Assembly (NCBI GenBank): GCA_000934455.1
Contig: KN885640.1
Location: 1-21,133, forward strand
Origin: Apostichopus parvimensis
Lineage: Eukaryota > Echinodermata > Holothuroidea > Aspidochirotida > Stichopodidae
Reading direction: 5' to 3'
DNA length: 21,133 nucleotides
Position 1 is the stretch's first letter; every line of letters starts with the position of its first letter. The position numbers were made by a program, and so were the translations under genes. The notes below the pieces were generated by a model. It searched no databases, was not told where the DNA came from, and worked only from the letters and a program-made list of their open reading frames with translations. Shown here in pieces: positions 8,927-16,866 of the stretch.

Positions 8927-10018
8927 ATGTTATTAAAAACAGTCGCGTTTATACTTCTAGCTTTCCTTGTTCAGAGGGTATGGAAACTATCCCTTGGATT
9001 TGGAACGAGTAACGTGGGATACATTAACCGACCAGGACCGTGTAGAAACGTCGCTCCGATCGAGACAGGATCAGAGGACATAGCTGTGACATCCAACGGG
9101 TTAGCATTCATCTCTTCGGGAATGCAATTATCAGATATGTGTAGTTCAGCTCTCGATGCTCGATTCTCGCAGTTCGTCGGAAGAATATATGCGTTTGACT
9201 TTCAAAACTCTAACAAAGATGCTGTTGAGGTTTCTTTGCCCAAAGAGTTACAAGACAACTTCAGTCCTCATGGTATTGACTTGCTAGAGGATTCCGAAAC
9301 AGGTGAAATTCTGTTATTTGTAGTAAATCATCGGAAGAATGGCGAATTCGTTGAAATTTTATCATACCAACCAGAATCAAGATCTTTGTCAATGGTTCGG
9401 TCAGTAACCCACGAATTGTTCACAAGCTTAAATGACGTACTAGCTGTAGATAGTAATTCATTTCTTGCCTCGAACGATGCATACTTTAGAAGCTGTTGGC
9501 GCATACTAGAGCCTCTTCTAGGGTTACGATGGTGCAATGTAATTTACTTCGACGGAACCGTGGGTCAAAGCATCATAGAAAATGGCCATGATTTCAATAG
9601 TCTTGCCTTGTCGAGGAACGGTAAGCAGGTGTACCTTACTCGACCGTCGGAAATGAAAGTAGATATATACAACAGAAGCAAGGGAACTGAAACACTGAAA
9701 TTACATCAAAGCATAAATGTCGGTATTGTAATTGATAATGTGTTTTCCGACCAATCAACTGGTGACCTGTGGCTTGGAAGTCACCCTTCGTTAGCTCTCC
9801 TGACTAAGCATTTGTCTGATATAGATCATAGAGCGCCCTCTCAAGTGATTCGAATACAACCATTGGGACCCCAAAACGACCCGTTTAATTCCTACAAACT
9901 ATTTTCACCTTTTGGTGATGACGGTGAGCTGGTTTCTGGAAGTTCAAGTGCAGTTCACTTCAAGGACAAGCTATTAATAGGTACAATAGCACATAAAGTA
10001 GCCTATTGTGAGGTTTAA
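8927..10018 (+). CDS. PON: paraoxonase/arylesterase-family calcium-dependent lactonase, copy A
   Basis: A complete 363-aa paraoxonase (human PON1 is 355 aa): a six-bladed beta-propeller hydrolase acting on lactones and aryl esters. By alignment to human PON1, all key sites are present: catalytic-calcium ligands E50, N169, N224, D270 and N271; structural-calcium ligands D51 and D170; His dyad H115 (SPHG) and H135 (VVNH); and the clamp cysteines C39 and C361. The hydrophobic N-terminus (about residues 2-16) resembles the uncleaved signal anchor of PONs, so it is probably secreted or membrane-held. A likely glycosylation sequon is N249-R-S. PON1's free Cys284 is S285 here, and PON1's H184 is A185. 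Extra cysteines are C72, C190 and C203. The start has A at -3 and an in-frame stop at 8885-8887. There are no introns, whereas vertebrate PON genes have nine exons. Tandem with copy B downstream. Confidence 0.96.
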   Translation: MLLKTVAFILLAFLVQRVWKLSLGFGTSNVGYINRPGPCRNVAPIETGSEDIAVTSNGLAFISSGMQLSDMCSSALDARFSQFVGRIYAFDFQNSNKDAVEVSLPKELQDNFSPHGIDLLEDSETGEILLFVVNHRKNGEFVEILSYQPESRSLSMVRSVTHELFTSLNDVLAVDSNSFLASNDAYFRSCWRILEPLLGLRWCNVIYFDGTVGQSIIENGHDFNSLALSRNGKQVYLTRPSEMKVDIYNRSKGTETLKLHQSINVGIVIDNVFSDQSTGDLWLGSHPSLALLTKHLSDIDHRAPSQVIRIQPLGPQNDPFNSYKLFSPFGDDGELVSGSSSAVHFKDKLLIGTIAHKVAYCEV

Positions 10019-10043
10019 TCATAAGTTTTTTTTTTATCATAAG
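10018..10043. repeat. T10 tract flanked by perfect 8-bp direct repeats
   Basis: ATCATAAG (10018-10025), ten T residues (10026-10035), then ATCATAAG again (10036-10043). The first base of the left repeat is the last base of the copy A stop codon. The pattern resembles a target-site duplication around a minimal poly(A) insertion in minus orientation, or a replication template-switch scar. Confidence 0.85.
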
Positions 10044-10958
10044 CAAATGATGAAAGCGTATTGACTAAGATATTTTGAATTATCAATTTATGTCAAAGAA
10101 ATGTAGTATGATTACGACATACAAGTGACCCGTAACTCTTTTCCGCACTACTGCTTTAACGATAAACAGGAATATGAATAATTTTATCATCTACATATTT
10201 TATTAATATATTGTACTTTCTTTTTAACTAACTTAAAAAGACGATGTTGAAAAAAGAATGATATGGAAGTAAGGCAAACTTATAATTTACAGCAATAAAT
10301 GGAATATTGAAATGAAAATTAAAACATGTTATCCACGAATTGTAACCATCAGTGTGTCATTACTTCATTCAACTCTTTTGGCATTGTTGGACGCAATAAC
10401 TTGACAATAACTCCTCAGTTATGCATTTGGTTTTCGTTACTTAAATGTTGTTATCGTATCCAGGTAGACTAAATTCAAGGGACAGTGTATCTCTGTAATG
10501 CTGATGGAAGTACAATATCAATGAAATATGCAAATATGATACTACGATTTTAGCCGATTCGACCGAAACGGCTTATTAGAACTTGGCAACTCGTATACTA
10601 TGTAAGGAACAACAGACAAACAACAGTTCTACCGTGAAAAAACAGGAGGTTGTTGCTGTACCAGATATACGTAGAAAGGTATGAGTAAAAGCATCGTTTG
10701 ACACTTAAGGCATACTTGTTCGTAACCTGCTTGACTTGTTAGATATTTTGCTTACTCATTTGCTGTCATTGAACTCTTACTGGCTTAACAATACACATTT
10801 CGCTCGTATGACTTCGTTACTACAGCAATTCATGTAGGTCTATAGTGATATGCACAGATACGTGGACACAACAACCAGTGTGTAGTTAGCTTATGTTAAC
10901 AAAGCTACCAGCATACAGTGATTGAGGTCACAAAGGACAGTACTCTCAGAAGTTCAAA
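10019..10958. other. spacer between the two paraoxonase genes
   Basis: A 940-bp AT-rich spacer. It must hold the 3'UTR of copy A and the promoter and 5'UTR of copy B. Apart from the T10 repeat and a polyadenylation hexamer I see no gene, and no obvious similarity to the DNA upstream of copy A, so the duplication is old or did not include the promoter. A weak acceptor-like CTCAG ends at 10949, nine bases before the copy B start; copy A has a similar TTCAG ending at 8908. Confidence 0.6.
10294..10299 (+). terminator. possible polyadenylation signal of copy A
   Basis: A canonical AATAAA lies 275 bp past the copy A stop codon, a normal 3'UTR length. It is the first canonical hexamer I saw downstream on this strand. 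A G/T-rich downstream element is not obvious. Confidence 0.45.
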
Positions 10959-12053
10959 ATGATTTTGAAAGCCATAGTTATATTGATAGCGTTATTTGCT
11001 TTGCAACGTGTTTGGCAATTATCTCCAGGATTTGGAATCCACTCGAAGGGCTACATACATCGACCGGGGCCGTGTAGAACCGTGAAACCAATTCAGACCG
11101 GGTCGGAAGACATTACATTGACTGATAATGGTATAGCTTTCATTTCGTCAGGTTTGAGGCTTAATTTATGTAAACAACTGTTCGATAAGAAGATACAAAA
11201 ATTTACAGGAAGAATCTATAAATTTAACTTCAATGACCCTGGACACGCTGCTGTGGAGGTAGCCTTGCCAAGAGAACTTGAAAAGGATTTCAACCCACAT
11301 GGTGTAAGCCATTGGAAAGATGCATCATCTCATGAGCTTTGGTTGTTTGTTGTAAACCACCGGAAGGATAACGAGGTCGTGGAGGTGATGAAATACAACC
11401 ATGAACTCAATTCGTTAAGTTTAGTTCGGTCAGTACAGAGCACTATGTTTACGAGTGTCAATGATATTTTGGCAGTTGGACCCAATTCGTTTTATGCTTC
11501 TAATGACGGTTACTTCCATGGTTGTTTGCGGCCTCTTGAGGTCGTTTTAGGGCTGGCTTTAGGAAGCGTGGTATTTTTCGATGGTGTCACAGCATCTCTA
11601 GTCGTTCAGCGTCAGAGTGACTTGAATAGTATGGCCTTGTCAAAAGATGGCACACGTTTGTTCCTTACGAAAACATTCGAACAGCAGATAAACATTTTTA
11701 ATATCAGCAAGGAAAACGGAAACCTCATGTTTGATCGAGCTATTGATGTTGGCGTTAGTATTGATAACATATATGCTGATCCAGTCAGTGACGACCTTTG
11801 GTTAGGTGCTCAATCTTCGATGTATCTCTTATCTCAACATATGACTAACTTGGACGTCAAAGCGCCCTCGAAGGTTGTCCGCGTACATCCGCTTGGTCTT
11901 GAAACTGATCGGTTTGAATCGTACGAACTACATACTCCGTTCGGTGACGATGGTAGGCTAATATCGGGTTCTTCTAGTGCTGTTTATTATCAAGAGAAAA
12001 TGCTCGTCGGATCAATATCAGATACATTGGTATTTTGTGATATCATTGTGTAG
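10959..12053 (+). CDS. PON: paraoxonase/arylesterase-family calcium-dependent lactonase, copy B
   Basis: A complete 364-aa paralogue of copy A, about half identical by eye, with a single one-residue gap near residue 70 and a C-terminal extension of two residues. It keeps the catalytic-calcium set E50, N168, N223, D269 and N270, the structural-calcium ligands D51 and D169, the dyad H114 (NPHG) and H134 (VVNH), and clamp cysteines C39 and C360. Shared with copy A are C71 and C189 and the sequon N248-I-S. It differs around the active site: the PON1 Cys284-His285 pair reads A284-Q285, and PON1 H184 is G184, so substrate preference may differ from copy A. The hydrophobic N-terminal segment (residues 2-15) again suggests a retained signal anchor. 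The start has AAA at -3 to -1, with an in-frame stop at 10923-10925. Single exon, no frameshift. Confidence 0.96.
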   Translation: MILKAIVILIALFALQRVWQLSPGFGIHSKGYIHRPGPCRTVKPIQTGSEDITLTDNGIAFISSGLRLNLCKQLFDKKIQKFTGRIYKFNFNDPGHAAVEVALPRELEKDFNPHGVSHWKDASSHELWLFVVNHRKDNEVVEVMKYNHELNSLSLVRSVQSTMFTSVNDILAVGPNSFYASNDGYFHGCLRPLEVVLGLALGSVVFFDGVTASLVVQRQSDLNSMALSKDGTRLFLTKTFEQQINIFNISKENGNLMFDRAIDVGVSIDNIYADPVSDDLWLGAQSSMYLLSQHMTNLDVKAPSKVVRVHPLGLETDRFESYELHTPFGDDGRLISGSSSAVYYQEKMLVGSISDTLVFCDIIV

Positions 12054-12367
12054 AGCACGTCGTATGATCTATACAACACATTTGATAGGCTATAATCAGC
12101 TCTCCTAATGGAAGCAGCGTCACTGCCAAGAGAGACTTAAAGAAAGGGAAGAATGTGTCGTTTCAAAGTTGCAGAAAATCTACAGTTAAACCAGTTACAA
12201 CTGACTGGAATATACAAATAATACAAAACGCCCGTATTATTTTGGGTTTGTGGCAAGATAACTCCACATTATAATCATCTACTTTAAAGTTATCTTCGTA
12301 ATTAGTGGTCCTTTCTGTGTAGTGTCGTCGCGCAAGAAAGGATCATTACATGTAAATAACTCTTTGT

Positions 12368-12476
12368 GGAACGCCAAGAAAGACCACAACATACGTTTTC
12401 AAAACTTATAATCGTACAACTATTTCACATGATCATCGTATACTTTTACAGTGTTATCGTAAACTTTTGGCGTTCC
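12368..12476. repeat. 10-bp inverted repeat enclosing a three-copy short repeat
   Basis: GGAACGCCAA (12368-12377) and TTGGCGTTCC (12467-12476) are perfect reverse complements 89 bp apart. Between and overlapping them, ATCGTA recurs at 12411, 12435 and 12456 (24 and 21 bp apart), with the last two units sharing an ACTTTT continuation. The 10-mer TGGCGTTCCG recurs at 12935-12944. This may be a remnant of a small non-autonomous transposon, but no flanking target-site duplication is seen. Confidence 0.65.
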
Positions 12477-12708
12477 GTATTTGTAAGCCTCTTCTAATCA
12501 TCATCAATCCTGAAAGAGTTTATGCATTAACGATTTTAAGAACCATTACGTGTTAATTAAGTATTATCTGAGGAAGCACCGATGGCATCATTATAAGTAT
12601 TGTTATCATTCTATTAAATACTCAATTATCAAAAGAATATTTTATGCATATCTTACTGGTATTGTTATTTTATGTAAGTTCTTAGAAAATATAATCTAAA
12701 TTAATAAT

Positions 12709-12757
12709 CCATATATTACATATGGAAAGGTAGTGACCTTCACACTGACTGGTCACT
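12709..12757. repeat. two adjacent short inverted repeats
   Basis: CCATAT (12709-12714) pairs with ATATGG (12720-12725) around 5 nt, and AGTGACC (12732-12738) pairs with GGTCACT (12751-12757) around 12 nt. The second contains TGACCT and TGGTCA, similar to nuclear-receptor half-sites in everted order, but no function can be claimed. Confidence 0.5.
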
Positions 12758-12823
12758 CTTTAATTACATGGTCGCGTGGTGATATGAAATCGACTGGATA
12801 CTAGCGATTAAATGCATTATTTT

Positions 12824-12841
12824 ACTCTGGGCGCCCAGTGT
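12824..12841. repeat. GC-rich palindrome
   Basis: CTGGGCGCCCAG (12827-12838) is a perfect 12-bp palindrome, extended to 18 bp with one mismatched pair (12826 and 12839). Six G and C pairs in a row stand out in this AT-rich region. It could be a dimeric protein-binding site. Confidence 0.75.
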
Positions 12842-13226
12842 TGATAACTTGTAGTTTCCAACAACGTTAAATACATTGACTTTCATGTCGGAGAGAGGAT
12901 TTGAAATTCATTTATAATGTCCTGATGTTTTTAATGGCGTTCCGGTTAAATTATCTGACCGAAGCATTTGCGGGTAGTATTCATATTATTAATTAACTAT
13001 TTAGCTAATAAACTATAAACTATTATCAATAAACTATATGAAAAACTTATTGAATTACCTCAGATAATTAAATTTCAGCATTATTTAATAACGTTGACGT
13101 CGTAAGTTAGGTCTTTAATAAAAAACTAAAAAAAATAATTGAACCATCAAGTAATTAACATAATAGTTACTTTTCACGATAAAATAATTTAAGAAAAACT
13201 ACACCTAAGCTAATAAGAGTAGTATA

Positions 13227-13340
13227 CTATGCCCTTTTGGCACCCCTTTTGATGGTGGTTTTGGTGCTGGTTTTGGTGCTGGGAGCGAAAACAAAATTTG
13301 GAGCGCCCTCTTCAGGACCTTTGTTCTCATTATTAATCAT
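13227..13340 (-). other. low-complexity island with a 37-codon open frame
   Basis: GGTTTTGGTGCT is repeated twice in tandem at 13257-13280 on the plus strand. The minus strand has a short frame from an ATG at 13340 to a stop at 13227, rich in Thr and Lys because of the repeat (Ser-Thr-Lys-Thr units). The composition is distinct from its surroundings. I do not recognise a family; it may be an exon remnant, a transposon fragment or simple-sequence DNA rather than a gene. Confidence 0.35.
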
Positions 13341-14036
13341 ATTCGGAAATAAACGCCAATATTTTGTTGTCAAATTTTGTGATTTGTCTTGCAATATCAG
13401 GTTGGAAATTAGTTAAAACTACCTTAACATTATATTTGTTTAACAAGCTAAATAGATTAATTAAGAATACAATACTACTATTAAAAACATGTTTACAAAG
13501 AAGTAATTAAAAATCATTTATAAAAGTAAACAGTTGAATCCTCAAATTATATTTTTGTATAACATCTGTTTTTCGAATGTTACTTAGAAAAGGCGACATG
13601 TACATGAATTAATAGATTGGTAATTATAGAACAGAATTTCCACATCCAGTTTGCACTCAAATTTCAAAATATGCAGTAGCGTGTAATTTACTTATGAGTT
13701 TACTTTGACTATTTCATTTTTGTAGATCCTTCCATTTGACATATTAATATTTTAAGGGTTATTCGATCAGTCGTTTCCTCGTGCAGTTCCAAGCAAATTG
13801 TTTTCTCGCAGAATTTCCATCTAAGGCTCTCGTACTTTCGCTGCAGTATTGATTTTGCGAAGTGTTGGCATGTTTAATTTGCCACTCTTGTTTATTTTCC
13901 TCTCGTCACCAACTCATATCCCAGGGATAAAAAGTGGTTGATCAGAAATGGACTAAAAGAAATGGCAAGATTTAAACAAACCGTGGTATGATTGTTTACT
14001 ACAGAGGCGGTGTTCTTGCTTTACATATTAAAATAT

Positions 14037-14210
14037 TGCTCTTCGGACATCCATCAATGGTAAATGTCCCCTGTAAATAACAATTACAGAGGAACTCCTA
14101 TTCTTCTCGACATCTTCAACTTAATTTGTATAAGTATCAAAAGAGAATTTGCCCTCTCGACAACCGTCAAATGTAAATGTCCTCTAAAAATAGTACAAAC
14201 AGCAGACAAA
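14037..14210. repeat. degenerate 50-60 bp direct repeat, two to three copies
   Basis: Two segments, about 14037-14090 and 14150-14203, align over about 50 bases with shared blocks such as TAAATGTCC and ACAG endings. A weaker third segment starts near 14100 (TTCTCGACAT). The anchors GACAT, GACAT and GACAA lie at 14046, 14109 and 14159. This is an old tandem duplication with no recognised family. Confidence 0.45.
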
Positions 14211-16854
14211 ATGATACTATTAAATAAAATCAATTTATAAAGCGCACTTTAACTGAGTTATTATTGGAAAAAAATCCCTCAAGTCTTAACAAATTACAGT
14301 CGGATGTAGAAACAATATACAAGTAGAGCGTTAGTTGAATGGGAAAATTGCTTGTATTGTGTACAAGTTGCAATATCATGTTCATGCACGCTGCTTGGAA
14401 GTGATAAGCTTCATGTACAGAAAATTCCTCCGTTGTCAATAACTAAAAATACGGTAATTATGATACAAATCTGTTGTTGGCTTAAGCAAAATAAACAAGC
14501 CTAATTAATGTTGTTTATGCTATCCAACATTCGGAAGGAATCTGGAGTGTGTCAATTTTGCAATAGTAATGACTACTCTTTCTGTATTCGAAACAGAGTT
14601 CATATTTTGAATGTCTCAATACGCATATATTTAATGAAATAATGAGGGGAAAAATCTATTTTTTTAATAAACTCCTTAAAAAACAAATGCTCAATGCGTT
14701 ATTGTTGTGAAGATTACGAAACCTAGCACTAATACTAATGCTGATTGCAGTCTGGAAAATGTTGAAACACAAGCATGACTGACTATTGGTAGTGTATTGA
14801 GACAGGTCTTTTGAGATGTGGATGCATTAAGTGCAAATGTCTTGAGTGCACTTATTGTCACCATCTCAAGCGAACATTTACCGTAATGAAAGGGGTAAAA
14901 AACACACGAAAAGCAAATTAGACAGTGTGACTGGAAACTTATAGATTGCAATTTAATTTGCTTAATACCCTGCAGAGTTTCATGTCTGATATTCGACGAA
15001 AAGGGATGATCTGAGGCGACTTGATGAACGTGTTAAATCAATCTGTATGAGTATAAAATAAACTCATTAAGTGTGAAATATGATCTCAACTTGGTGACTC
15101 AGCATATATCAGCTTTCTTTACCAAATTTGTTATTCTCAAAATAATATACAGTACCTTGGAGTAAAATAGACGTTCACTTGATCAGCACATCCTCTGCTG
15201 TAGTACCATAAAAAAGTTTGCTAAAACTGATCGATGTTTGCAGCATTTTATTTAACATAATCATAATTGAACGTAACATAACGTCTGTCTGCATGTCTAC
15301 TTTAAAGAGATGAAAAGAGCAACATGTGTTATATTTTTCTAAGACAACATTTCTTCCCGTTACTTTCGGTATGTTAAGTCAATGTTTATCAACTTAAAAA
15401 GTGATACGAGTTTCGAATTATGTAAATATAATAATGCCTTAATTAACCTAATGGGAACTAACAACTAAACAATTCCTGTTTACTCGCATTATCTTTGATT
15501 CGCTTGTCGTTGGAATTTCAAACATAATAACTTCATTAAATTAAACATAATGTTTTGCATTGGAATTAAATGAATCTATTTTTATGAAATCATAGTAATT
15601 TGTTTCAAAGGACGGTAGAGTCGCATTTCGCAGAAGCCGTTAATCTGAACTGTCCATAACTCGCCGACCTTTTACTAATGTGGCCAGAGTCCAAACCGTG
15701 TATATGTATCATGCACGTTTTGCACACAACTGATTTAATGTGTAGGCCAATGTTACGAACGGTCTATGAGAGCGTGCGTTATCCATAAAAATAATTACGT
15801 TACATGAGTTTGGAAGGGTGGAAATTCCATTACAACATAGTCGTCAAAATGAGCTAAAGTGTACCGTATTCGACGCTGAAGTTATCATAGAACCTATGCT
15901 ACAAAACATAGACATAGCAGTGTATCAAAGCAATACCATTTCACTTACAATGTAAAGCGACATTGTCAAGGTACATATTACTGACACTGACGTATACGTC
16001 TATAATTGTCTGCGTGTGCAGTGAATCCAACCACATTCAAGAGAACCTGTGTTGCCCTTGTATGAGTTAGAATTTTTGGTCTATCAACATTATTTCTTCA
16101 TCCGAAGACAGATGTTTAATATAGTAACATTGCTACATGACAATATATGAACGCCGGGCGTGTTTGATATATCTGTTTAATATTTTCTATCCAAGGATTT
16201 TCGTGTGCGTTGAACTCTAACACCGAACTGCGCAATATGTCAAAAGCACATTAACATTAAGCACCTACAAATATTAACCAAGCGAAACAATTGTCAGTGA
16301 ATTTAATATGTAGTCAATTCTTTTCGAATTTAAATACGTCTGCTGTGTTGTTTATTGTGTATGTGATCATTTCAATGAATTAATGGTACCTAACATTTTA
16401 CTGTAGGCCTATATATCGTGAAACTTGTTGAAAATAAAAAAGGTAGTCACTGTACAATAGGTGTTTCAAGGGAATTTTAATGTACATGTTGTAATACAAA
16501 CAAGTAAGCACAAAGTAATGTATATGTTCAAGTGTACTTTAATGTATGTTTTGTATGAAACAGTGAAATATTCAGTGTACAGTATATGTATTTTTTTGGC
16601 GATAAACGTTCACTTCGTGTTCGTATTGTTATCGTGTTCGTCTATGAGTAGCAATGTTCATACAACATTTAACATTTTTCAACGTTATCAGTGACATGAA
16701 TGTGGACGAATAGTAATAAGATCTCATAAAATTATTTTGAAATGGTTTGTTAAGAATTTGTGACGACGACAGGCTTCTTCGCAAGCGTAAGTTTTAAAGC
16801 ATTGCTATGGGTAGTCAGCACGTACCGATGTCCAGGACCGTACGCACTGGATGA

Positions 16855-16866
16855 GGGGGGGGGGGG
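16855..16866 (+). repeat. G12 homopolymer
   Basis: Twelve consecutive G bases followed by CGG, within an otherwise AT-rich region. A run this long is prone to length errors in sequencing, so frames crossing it are unreliable. Confidence 0.9.

Larger units (their letters stand above)
12054..16749. other. gene-poor region downstream of the paraoxonase pair
   Basis: No open frame with a recognisable domain. The first few hundred bases should contain the copy B 3'UTR; no AATAAA lies close to its stop, and ATTAAA at 12613-12618 is the nearest variant I noted. The region then carries an inverted-repeat pair, a GC-rich palindrome, a low-complexity island and a degenerate repeat, each listed separately. 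Frames near 14230-14439 and 14691-14951 show nothing recognisable. Confidence 0.6.

Noticed and set aside
9328-9537. Minus-strand 69-codon frame
   Set aside because: A shadow frame antisense to paraoxonase copy A, which has complete catalytic motifs.
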